From positions 1-5,063 of the forward strand of contig JANMNW010000643.1 of assembly GCA_031368515.1 (NCBI GenBank): a stretch of 5,063 nucleotides of DNA. Reading direction: 5' to 3'. The translations under genes were made by a program, and so were the position numbers. How positions within the stretch are numbered: the first letter of the stretch is position 1; each line of letters starts with the position of its first letter. Shown here one piece after another: positions 1 through 5,063 of the stretch. Source of the DNA: CANJQH01 sp031368515 (lineage in GTDB: Bacteria; Chloroflexota; Anaerolineae; J036; Brachytrichaceae). The notes beneath the pieces were generated by a model. The model worked only from the letters and a program-made list of their open reading frames with translations, was not told where the DNA came from and ran no database searches.

Positions 1-2
1 AG

Positions 3-986
3 TCCCATCTTGAGGCCTATCGCAACGCGGGGTATCAGGTGGTGGCACTCTGTGACATCCGTGAAGATGCTGCCAGGGAACGCCAGCGCGAATACTATCC
101 GAAAGCCGATGTTTTTACCGACTACCGGGCGATGCTGGAAAGGAAGGATATCGATGTGGTGGACATTGCCACCCATCCAGCAGTGCGCGTGCGCTTGATC
201 GAAGACGCGCTAAAGGCCGGCAAGCACGTGCTCAGCCAAAAACCTTTCGTGCTCGACCTTGCGGACGGAGAAAAACTCGTCGCCCTCGCCAAGCGCAAGA
301 AACTCAAACTTGCTGTCAACCAGAATGGCCGCTGGGCGCCCTATTTCAGCTATGCCCGCGAACTGGTCAAGGCCGGCCACTTGGGGGAAATCACCTCAGT
401 GAACATGACACTCGCGTGGGATCACACCTGGATCAAAGGCACCGTATTCGAGCGCTTGCACCATGTCATCTTCTACGACTTCGCCATCCATTGGTTCGAC
501 ATGGTGGCTTGCCTATTTGGTGAAAAGAAAGCAGCGGGCGTGTTCGCATCGTTGGCAAAGTCGCCCGGCCAGACGATCAAGCCGCCGATGAACGGGCACG
601 CGCTGGTCGACTTCGCAAACGGCCAGGCTACGCTGGCATTTCACGCCCACACCCTGTTTGGCAACGTCGAGAACCTGCTGATCACCGGCACCAAGGGTGT
701 CTATCAAGCCACTGGCCCGATCTGCGGGGCCGATCAACTGCGCTTGGTGACGGCCAAGGGCGAATCACGCCCGGTTCTGGAAGGTTCATGGTTCCCCGGC
801 GGCATGGCCGGCACAATGGGGGAGTTGCTGTGCGCCATTGAGGAAAATCGCGAGCCGGAAAATTCCGCAGCTAATAACCTGTGCAGCCTCGCTCTTTGCT
901 TCGCAGCGTTAGAGAGCACCCGCAGCGGGCGCATGGAAATCCCCGGCAAGATCCGCCAGGCCGGCCCCGGATGTTCCACTGCATGA
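3..986 (+). CDS. Gfo/Idh/MocA-family oxidoreductase, 5' end missing
   Basis: The reading frame is open from base 3 to a TGA at 984-986, giving 327 visible residues. It begins SHLEAYRNAGYQVVALCDIR, which is strand 1 to strand 2 of the Rossmann fold, so only the glycine-rich dinucleotide loop and roughly 15 residues lie outside the window; the GTG at 39 is an internal valine codon, not a start. Family landmarks are the segment AGKHVLSQKPF (the EKP motif, here QKP, Lys codon 240-242) and YDFAIHWFDM, which carries the Asp (477-479) and His (489-491) normally used for catalysis. These enzymes oxidise or reduce a sugar or inositol carbon with NAD(P) in the cytoplasm. The substrate cannot be read from the sequence. 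The neighbouring fucosidase suggests sugar catabolism, but that gene runs the other way and ends 16 bases off. No rho-independent terminator is visible between the two stops. Confidence 0.93.
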   Translation, partial: SHLEAYRNAGYQVVALCDIREDAARERQREYYPKADVFTDYRAMLERKDIDVVDIATHPAVRVRLIEDALKAGKHVLSQKPFVLDLADGEKLVALAKRKKLKLAVNQNGRWAPYFSYARELVKAGHLGEITSVNMTLAWDHTWIKGTVFERLHHVIFYDFAIHWFDMVACLFGEKKAAGVFASLAKSPGQTIKPPMNGHALVDFANGQATLAFHAHTLFGNVENLLITGTKGVYQATGPICGADQLRLVTAKGESRPVLEGSWFPGGMAGTMGELLCAIEENREPENSAANNLCSLALCFAALESTRSGRMEIPGKIRQAGPGCSTA

Positions 987-1002
987 CATCCCTCAGCAAC
1001 GC

Positions 1003-2223
1003 TTACTGTCCATTAGCATTTCGCCGCAAAATCTTGAATGTGGATGCAAGACCGCTGGGTAGCGGATTCGGGACGTCCACGCTCAAGCCGTTTTGCGACA
1101 ATGACCAATTTAGGTCCCAATCGACGCCCAACATTCGCACAGATGCGATTTCGTTTGGATAAAGTGTTTTGAATGATTGAATCGTGATCCGGTCGCGAGG
1201 TGTCCCCAAACAAATTGCGTACAAAGCGTCTCTTGTCGAAGTAAAGCGGAAATCGCTCGGGGTATAGCGGACTTCAGCGTCTTCCATAAATGATCCGGAT
1301 TCGGTCATCTGGGTTGGGCCTTCGCCATAGGTCTGCCACGGCGTTGTGCCATAGATCGCTTCGCCATTCACCGCCAGCCACTGGCCCATGCCGCGCAAGA
1401 GAGCTTTCACATGCTCAGGTATTTGCCCATCAGGTTGTGGCCCGACATTGAGCAGCAGATAGCCGTTCTTGCTGACGTTGTCGATAAGATAGTGCAGGAG
1501 ATTGTCCAAAGTCTTGTAGCGAGCATCTTTGAGATACCCCCAGCCTTCGCCCGCGTCAACTGTCGTGTCAGTAATCCAATCGTGATAGGTTAGATCGGCG
1601 AAACGCCCAAGTTCCAAGTCAATGACACCAGAACCTGCGACAAGGTCATGGTGTTTGTATGTAACCGCAACCTCCTGTCCTTTCAGCAGGGCTTCGTTGT
1701 AGAAGTACGCCAGAAATTCTGTCCGATAGCTCTCTTGAATGAGCCCCAGGCCAAAGTCAAACCAGAGCAGGTCAGGGCTATAGCCGTCGATCACTTCACG
1801 AATTTTGCCAATCCACGTGTCGAGAATTCTTTTGTCGGGTTTGGCTTGCAGATCCCATTCGCGCTCACGATGTGTGGTTTTGGGCATGCCATTGGCCCAT
1901 TCCAGATTGTGTGAAGAGCCATACAACCCTGCGTAGCGCGGGTCGGATGTGTCAAACTCTTTGTGCCAGTGCGGAAAGAACCACCAATTTTCTGCGTGAT
2001 GCAGTGCAACCATGAAGCGCATATCATGACGTCGAATGGCTTCGGCCAGTTGCTTGACCACGTTGCGTTTGGGTCCCATTTTGGCGGCATTCCACTCGGT
2101 CAATTGGCTGTCCCACATGGCAAAACCATCGTGGTGTTCACCAACCGGCCCGGCAAATCGTGCGCCCGCTTGTTTGAACAGCTCGGCCCATTCATCTGCA
2201 TCGAATTTTTCCCCGGTGAACAT
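1003..2223 (-). CDS. alpha-L-fucosidase (GH29), N-terminally truncated, probable pseudogene
   Basis: GH29 enzymes release alpha-L-fucose by a retaining mechanism. The 406 residues from the first ATG show GEHHDGFAMWDS (29-40, substrate-binding His pair), HHAENWWFF (75-83), DLLWFDFG (151-158, with Asp156 as candidate nucleophile), SKNGYLLLNVGP (251-262), NGEAIYGTTPW (286-296), and a C-terminal beta-sandwich from about 320. The frame ends at TAA (1003-1005). What is missing is the start of the (beta/alpha) barrel, including the usual KFGIFIHWG segment whose His binds fucose; full-length relatives carry some 70-100 more residues there. The ATG at 2221-2223 sits inside a conserved stretch (IPMFTGEKFDADEW), has no purine-rich ribosome site, and the frame continues upstream (TNQIGNIP) to TGA at 2263-2265, so it is not a natural start. 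GC is about 50% by hand count of seven 60-base blocks, lower than neighbours. No signal peptide is visible. Family assignment is firm; activity is doubtful. Confidence 0.88.
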   Translation of the reverse strand: MFTGEKFDADEWAELFKQAGARFAGPVGEHHDGFAMWDSQLTEWNAAKMGPKRNVVKQLAEAIRRHDMRFMVALHHAENWWFFPHWHKEFDTSDPRYAGLYGSSHNLEWANGMPKTTHREREWDLQAKPDKRILDTWIGKIREVIDGYSPDLLWFDFGLGLIQESYRTEFLAYFYNEALLKGQEVAVTYKHHDLVAGSGVIDLELGRFADLTYHDWITDTTVDAGEGWGYLKDARYKTLDNLLHYLIDNVSKNGYLLLNVGPQPDGQIPEHVKALLRGMGQWLAVNGEAIYGTTPWQTYGEGPTQMTESGSFMEDAEVRYTPSDFRFTSTRDALYAICLGTPRDRITIQSFKTLYPNEIASVRMLGVDWDLNWSLSQNGLSVDVPNPLPSGLASTFKILRRNANGQ

Positions 2224-2290
2224 GGGAATATTGCCAATTTGATTGGTAAAAAGGCGTTGGTGTCATGGTCAAACTCTATGGTGGGAACGA
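2224..2290 (-). other. junction between membrane-protein gene and truncated fucosidase
   Basis: These 67 bases separate the TGA of the VTT protein from the first ATG of the fucosidase fragment. In the fucosidase frame they read HQRLFTNQIGNIP up to TGA codons at 2263-2265 and 2269-2271, and the last few residues look like continuing fucosidase. I see no ribosome binding site, promoter or terminator, and no insertion-sequence end or direct repeat marking the breakpoint. The other two minus-strand frames do not give a recognisable fucosidase N-terminus, so a single frameshift does not repair the gene. Confidence 0.5.
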
Positions 2291-2878
2291 TCACCGAAAA
2301 AACTGCGCGACGAAGGGCACGCTGCCGGCGCATCCCAGTGCAATCAGCACATTTCGCAATACTTTTCCAGCAATTGTTGCACCCAGAAATATCATAGGCG
2401 GCATTTTTAGGGCGCCGGCGATCAAACCGCCGACATCAAACAGTGGGTTGGGGACGACGGCCAGCACAAAGATCACCAACGGTCCTGCCCGGCGCATGTA
2501 ATATCGAAGTAGCCGATAGATGCGGCCATGCGGAATAACCGCATTGCCGCCCGCACCCGCCATATATCCGGTGTATTCACCCAGCGCCGATCCCAGACCG
2601 GCCGCGGCGCCCACGAGCAGCGGGTGCGCTACATCGGCGAACAGGCAAGTGGCCACAAAGCCAAACGGCGCAGGCAAGATCACCGAAGCGTTGTTTATCA
2701 AATTGATCAGAAAAACGCCGATCAAGCCGTAGCGGCCAAGCGCCATGATCGACTCGCGGTAATAGACCCCCAGCGCGCCAACGACTATGGTGATCAACAC
2801 CGCAGCGATCAGCGGCAGCGCTTCGCGCAGGCGCTGCCGGGCGGTTTTGGGGGCTTCAATGTCTTGCGCCGGTTGCAT
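2291..2878 (-). CDS. VTT/DedA-like integral membrane protein
   Basis: A 195-residue hydrophobic protein when started at the ATG 2876-2878 (MQPAQDIEAPKTARQ). It has a short basic cytoplasmic head, a first membrane helix at about 21-40, and further hydrophobic stretches at about 47-69, 85-110, 133-157 and 162-185. The pattern GSALGEYTGYMAGAGG, followed by FVLAVVPNPLFDVGGLIAGAL and IAGKVLRN, matches the VTT (SNARE-associated/DedA-like) domain with its re-entrant loops. Characterised relatives move or flip lipids such as undecaprenyl phosphate or phosphatidylethanolamine; which lipid applies here is unknown. An in-frame ATG at 2926 would add 16 residues (MAAPRPAATIRRRQHI) and overlap the upstream gene by 38 bases. 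I prefer the shorter start because it follows the upstream stop by 10 bases, which suits translational coupling, although neither start has a good Shine-Dalgarno. This is the GC-richest part of the window (one block at 77%). Confidence 0.85.
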   Translation of the reverse strand: MQPAQDIEAPKTARQRLREALPLIAAVLITIVVGALGVYYRESIMALGRYGLIGVFLINLINNASVILPAPFGFVATCLFADVAHPLLVGAAAGLGSALGEYTGYMAGAGGNAVIPHGRIYRLLRYYMRRAGPLVIFVLAVVPNPLFDVGGLIAGALKMPPMIFLGATIAGKVLRNVLIALGCAGSVPFVAQFFR

Positions 2879-2888
2879 GATGTGCTGT

Positions 2889-3194
2889 CTACGTCTGATA
2901 GTCGCAGCCGGTCGCGGCGCCGCCATGTATGGCGCCGCCGCTTATGGCCGGCACAAAATGGACTTCGCTGCCGTCATCAAGCGTCTGGCGCAAGCCGCCC
3001 CGGCTGTTTACGCCGTTCACGACCACCGCAATATTGGGTTTGACGCGATCGTCGCTGACCAGTCGGTCCTTGATCCCAGGATGGCGCTCGTCCATGCGGT
3101 CGATCAACTCGCGCAGCGACCCGGCGTCCACTTCAATCTGTGCGACCCCGCCAGTCAGGCTGCGCAATAGCGAGGGAATCCAGACGGTGATCAT
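2889..3194 (-). CDS. MoaD/ThiS/CysO-type ubiquitin-like sulfur carrier, with C-terminal tail
   Basis: A 101-residue protein, MITVWIPSLLRSLTGG at its start, of the beta-grasp sulfur-carrier class. The pattern IPSLLRSLTGG, a central helix (SLRELIDRMDERHPGIKDRL), VVVNGVNSRGG, and DDGSEVHFVPAISGG resembles CysO-like MoaD proteins more than molybdopterin-synthase MoaD itself. In this family the terminal Gly-Gly is adenylated by an E1-like MoeB/ThiF enzyme and turned into a thiocarboxylate that donates sulfur, for example to cysteine. Here the Gly-Gly (residues 86-87) is not terminal: 14 residues, AIHGGAATGCDYQT, follow before the TAG at 2889-2891, so the mature end would need proteolytic trimming, as known for some relatives processed by JAMM-type proteases. 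No E1 or protease gene is in the window. The gene is first in a likely two-gene unit with the membrane-protein gene. Exact pathway (cysteine, thiamin, molybdopterin, tungstopterin) is undetermined. Confidence 0.85.
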   Translation of the reverse strand: MITVWIPSLLRSLTGGVAQIEVDAGSLRELIDRMDERHPGIKDRLVSDDRVKPNIAVVVNGVNSRGGLRQTLDDGSEVHFVPAISGGAIHGGAATGCDYQT

Positions 3195-3200
3195 GGTCTC

Positions 3201-3206
3201 ATTGTA
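3201..3206 (-). promoter_or_regulatory. candidate -10 box for the beta-grasp gene
   Basis: On the minus strand the hexamer tacaat (5 of 6 to TATAAT) is followed by gagacc and then the ATG, so transcription starting 7 bases after the box would begin at the start codon, meaning a leaderless mRNA. No good -35 box is found 16-18 bases upstream (acaacc at the 17-base position). The absence of a strong Shine-Dalgarno before this ATG is consistent with leaderless translation, but the call rests on one hexamer. Confidence 0.25.
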
Positions 3207-3229
3207 TTCGTGGATAATTTAAGGGTTGT

Positions 3230-3248
3230 CGGCGGAGGCAGCCCGCCG
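3230..3248. repeat. GC-rich inverted repeat in the leader of the binding-protein gene
   Basis: cggcgg (3230-3235) and ccgccg (3243-3248) pair perfectly around the 7-base loop aggcagc. If transcription starts near 3225, this hairpin would sit at the 5' end of the binding-protein mRNA, where such structures can stabilise the transcript. It has no U-tract, so it is not a rho-independent terminator. In GC-rich DNA a 6-bp stem can occur by chance. Confidence 0.3.
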
Positions 3249-3276
3249 CGACCGAGTTTCATCGGCTGCCAAGACT

Positions 3277-3282
3277 AAGGAG
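3277..3282 (+). promoter_or_regulatory. Shine-Dalgarno of the binding-protein gene
   Basis: aaggag, a 6-base match to the anti-Shine-Dalgarno core, lies 8 bases before the ATG at 3291. It fixes the start of the lipoprotein, and it is the only strong ribosome binding site in the window, suggesting high translation of this gene. Confidence 0.85.
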
Positions 3283-3290
3283 AAGAAAGA

Positions 3291-3362
3291 ATGACGTCAA
3301 ACAAACGCCTGTCGTCCCTTTTGGGCATGACGGCAGCCGCGGCTGTGTTGCTCGCGGCTTGT
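3291..3362 (+). other. lipoprotein signal peptide
   Basis: Residues 1-23 form a signal peptide of the signal-peptidase II type, with the basic n-region MTSNKR, the hydrophobic core LSSLLGMTAAAAVLLA, and the lipobox LAAC. Cys24 (codon 3360-3362) would be lipidated and followed by GGA, a residue context with no obvious retention signal. The mature protein would be tethered to the outer face of the cytoplasmic membrane. Confidence 0.9.
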
Positions 3363-5063
3363 GGCGGGGCTACCCCTGCGGCCGTGCCCACAGCGGCACC
3401 TGCGCCGACTGAAGCGCCCAAGCCGACCGAAGCGCCTCCGCCCACCGAAGCGCCCAAGCCGACGGACGCACCCGCGCCAACCGAGGCCCCCAAGGCCACC
3501 GAAGCTCCGGCCATGCCCGCGGGCGACAAAATGATCGCCGCACCCGACTGCAACTATGGCGGCACAATGAAGTCGATCGAGGCCGTGGACGAGATGACCG
3601 TCAAGTTCACGCTGTGCGCGCCCGATCCCGCTTTCCCGTTCAAGATCGCCGGCGACCCGTTCACGATCTATGACGCGGAGTACTTGAAGACCACGGGCGG
3701 CGACACCAACAAGATCAGCGAAAACCCGGTCGGTTCCGGCCCTTACAAAGTCAAGGAATGGAAGCGCGGCGACTCGATCACATTCGAAGCCAACGCCGAT
3801 TACTACGGCAACAAAGCCAAGACTCCGACCTTCGTTCTGCGCTGGTCGAAAGAAGGCGCGCAGCGCCTGCTCGAACTTCAGTCGGGTAATGCCGACGGCA
3901 TCTCGAACGTTGCGCCGGATGACTTTGCGACGGTGACGGGCGACAGCTCGCTCAAGCTTGTCCCGATCCCGCCGGTCAACATCATGTATATCGGCTTCAA
4001 CAACACCATCGCGCCGTTTGACGACGAGAAGGTGCGCCAGGCCTTTGCCTACGGCATCGATCGCAAGCGCATTGTTGAAGACTACTATCCTGCCGGTTCG
4101 AGCGTGGCCACCAGCTTTGTGCCGGACAGCTTTGCCTTCGGCGTTTCGCCGGAAGTGGGCTGGTACGAATATGACGTGGAGAAGGCCAAAGCCCTGCTGA
4201 AGGAAGCGGGCAAGGAAAATCTTGAGGTCACCATTTCGTATCGCGACGTGGTGCGACCCTATCTGCCCACACCGGGCAAAGTTGCGCAGGAAATTCAATC
4301 GCAACTCAAAGAGATTGGCGTCAACGTCAAGATCGAAGTGAAAGAGTCGGGCGCGTTTCTCGATTCGGTCACCGCCGGCAAAGAACCGTTCTATCTGCTC
4401 GGCTGGAGCGCGGATTATCCGGATGCGACCAACTTCCTCGACTACCACTTTGGCGCGCAGAACGCGCAATATGGCAAGTCGTATGACGACATTACTGCCG
4501 CTTTGAAAGACGGCGCCACGACCAGCGACGCCGCCAAGCGCAGGGCCGCCTATGACAAGATCAATGCATTGCTCAAGCAGTATGTGCCGATGATCCCGGT
4601 GGCGCACGGCGCTTCGGCCATCGCCTTCCGCGCGGATGCCCAGGGTGCGCATGCCAACCCAGTCAGCGCCATAGAATTCGGCGCGATCAAGAGCGCCAAA
4701 GACACGATGGTCTTTGTGCAGAACGCCGAGCCGATCAGCTTGTATTGCCCGGATGAGAGCGACGGTGAAACCTTCACCGCTTGCGCGCAAGTCTTCGAAG
4801 GTCTGCTCGGCTTCAAGATCGGCACATCCGAAGTCACACCCAGGCTGGCTGAGAGTTTCTCGGGCAACGCGGATGCCACCGAGTGGACATTCAAGCTGCG
4901 CCCGGGCGTGAAGTTCCACAACGGTGCGACGCTCGATTCCGGCGATGTGCTGGCTTCGCTCGGCGCGATGTGGGATGCGAAGAACCCGAATCACAAAGGT
5001 CGCACAGGCACCTTTGAATACTGGACCGCATACTTTGGCCCGTTTTTGAACGCGCCGCCGAAG
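3291..5063 (+). CDS. ABC transporter solute-binding lipoprotein (SBP_bac_5), permuted order, 3' end open
   Basis: This frame runs without a stop from ATG 3291 to the window end (591 residues). It begins with a lipoprotein signal, MTSNKR plus a hydrophobic core, and lipobox LAAC (Cys24), then a Pro/Thr/Glu-rich tether (39-74), so it is an extracytoplasmic membrane-anchored receptor for an ABC importer of peptides, nickel or oligosaccharides. SBP_bac_5 landmarks are NPVGSGPYKVKEW (145-157), AQRLLELQSG (190-199), FNNTIAPFDDEKVRQAFAYG (236-255) followed by IDRKRIV, GWSADYPDATNFLDY (371-385), and VPMIPVAHG (432-440). After this normal C-terminal end the protein continues with DTMVFVQNAEPISLYCPDE (471-489), VFEGLLGF, PRLAESF and WTFKLRPGVKFHNG (532-545), which is the fold's usual N-terminal segment; that segment is absent from residues 75-100. 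The order is thus permuted. Permease and ATPase genes are expected downstream. Ligand unknown. Confidence 0.92.
   Translation, partial: MTSNKRLSSLLGMTAAAAVLLAACGGATPAAVPTAAPAPTEAPKPTEAPPPTEAPKPTDAPAPTEAPKATEAPAMPAGDKMIAAPDCNYGGTMKSIEAVDEMTVKFTLCAPDPAFPFKIAGDPFTIYDAEYLKTTGGDTNKISENPVGSGPYKVKEWKRGDSITFEANADYYGNKAKTPTFVLRWSKEGAQRLLELQSGNADGISNVAPDDFATVTGDSSLKLVPIPPVNIMYIGFNNTIAPFDDEKVRQAFAYGIDRKRIVEDYYPAGSSVATSFVPDSFAFGVSPEVGWYEYDVEKAKALLKEAGKENLEVTISYRDVVRPYLPTPGKVAQEIQSQLKEIGVNVKIEVKESGAFLDSVTAGKEPFYLLGWSADYPDATNFLDYHFGAQNAQYGKSYDDITAALKDGATTSDAAKRRAAYDKINALLKQYVPMIPVAHGASAIAFRADAQGAHANPVSAIEFGAIKSAKDTMVFVQNAEPISLYCPDESDGETFTACAQVFEGLLGFKIGTSEVTPRLAESFSGNADATEWTFKLRPGVKFHNGATLDSGDVLASLGAMWDAKNPNHKGRTGTFEYWTAYFGPFLNAPPK
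3405..3512 (+). repeat. six 18-base tandem repeats encoding a PTEAPK-type tether
   Basis: Residues 39-74 read as six hexapeptides: PTEAPK, PTEAPP, PTEAPK, PTDAPA, PTEAPK, ATEAPA. The DNA units are diverged at third positions, so this is an old protein-level repeat rather than a fresh DNA slippage tract. It should form an extended, flexible, possibly O-glycosylated spacer between the lipid anchor and the binding domain, keeping the receptor clear of the cell surface. Confidence 0.9.
4701..5063 (+). other. displaced N-terminal segment of the SBP_bac_5 fold
   Basis: Residues 471-591 correspond to the first roughly 100-120 mature residues of ordinary SBP_bac_5 proteins: first beta-strand (DTMVFVQNAEPISLY), YEGL-like helix (VFEGLLGF), PxLAES (PRLAESF), the strand pair WTFKLRPGVKFHNG, and the DV helix (SGDVLASLGAMWD). 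The window stops at FGPFLNAPPK, just where the ordinary order would move on to a segment like KSIEAVDEMTVKFTL, which here lies near the N-terminus (residues 94-108). I therefore expect a stop codon soon after the window edge, though this cannot be seen. Confidence 0.75.

Larger units (their letters stand above)
3195..3290. promoter_or_regulatory. divergent intergenic region with promoters for both directions
   Basis: These 96 bases lie between the starts of the beta-grasp gene (leftward) and the binding-protein gene (rightward), so both promoters should be here or just inside the genes. It holds the most AT-rich stretch around it (attgtattcgtggataattt, 3201-3220). For the rightward gene the best -10 candidate is gataat at 3213-3218 (5 of 6 to TATAAT), without a convincing -35, which would give a leader of about 65 bases. 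No operator palindrome or riboswitch fold is recognisable apart from the GC-rich hairpin listed separately. Confidence 0.45.

Noticed and set aside
969..991. Inverted repeat ggatgt/acatcc (11-base loop) at the convergent gene ends, considered as a terminator
   Set aside because: The stem is only 6 bp with moderate GC and is followed by no T-tract on either strand; it overlaps the oxidoreductase stop codon and is within chance expectation.
1963..2397. 144-codon plus-strand frame across the fucosidase start and the end of the membrane-protein gene
   Set aside because: It is antisense to two well-supported genes, has no ribosome site or recognisable domain, and its composition follows from the opposite strand.
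2528..3043. 171-codon plus-strand Arg-rich frame over the membrane-protein gene
   Set aside because: The Arg/Gln/His-rich product is typical of an antisense shadow of a GC-rich hydrophobic gene; no start signal or motif supports it.
3405..3512. Regular 18-base repeats considered as CRISPR or regulatory iterons
   Set aside because: The units are contiguous without spacers, diverged at third codon positions and in frame with the lipoprotein, so they encode a Pro/Thr/Glu-rich tether.
3297..4994. 565-codon open frame on the minus strand opposite the binding protein
   Set aside because: Its codons align exactly with the sense codons, so it stays open simply because the sense gene hardly uses TCA, TTA or CTA; it ends at the TCA of sense residue 3. 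Its product is Arg/His/Gly-rich without recognisable domains, while the sense frame has a ribosome site, lipobox and family motifs.

Overview
The window looks like a moderately GC-rich bacterial chromosome segment. The best guess is a Chloroflexota (Anaerolineae-like) genome or metagenome bin. That guess rests on the style of the solute-binding lipoprotein (LAACGG lipobox, then a Thr-Pro-Glu-Ala-rich tether), on its rearranged domain order, and on a CysO-type ubiquitin-like protein beside a VTT membrane protein. No rRNA, tRNA or other taxonomic marker is present, so the assignment is weak.

Layout from left to right: (1) a Gfo/Idh/MocA-family NAD(P)-dependent oxidoreductase on the + strand, cut by the left edge; (2) convergent with it, 16 bases from stop to stop, a GH29 alpha-L-fucosidase on the - strand that lacks its N-terminal part; (3) a small VTT/DedA-like membrane protein on the - strand; (4) a MoaD/ThiS/CysO-type beta-grasp protein on the - strand, 10 bases upstream of the membrane-protein gene; (5) a 96-base divergent intergenic region; (6) a large extracytoplasmic solute-binding lipoprotein (SBP_bac_5, peptide/nickel/oligosaccharide type) on the + strand, open to the right edge at 591 codons. 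No stretch over 300 bases lacks a gene.

The oxidoreductase and the fucosidase would fit carbohydrate breakdown, with the binding protein feeding an ABC importer whose permease and ATPase genes would lie to the right. The small beta-grasp gene and the membrane-protein gene probably form one transcription unit, with the fucosidase remnant downstream of it.

The most notable signals are: the binding protein carries the fold's usual N-terminal segment at its C-terminal end (apparent circular permutation); the fucosidase is broken just next to the membrane-protein gene and has lower GC than its neighbours; and the beta-grasp protein has a 14-residue tail after its Gly-Gly motif.
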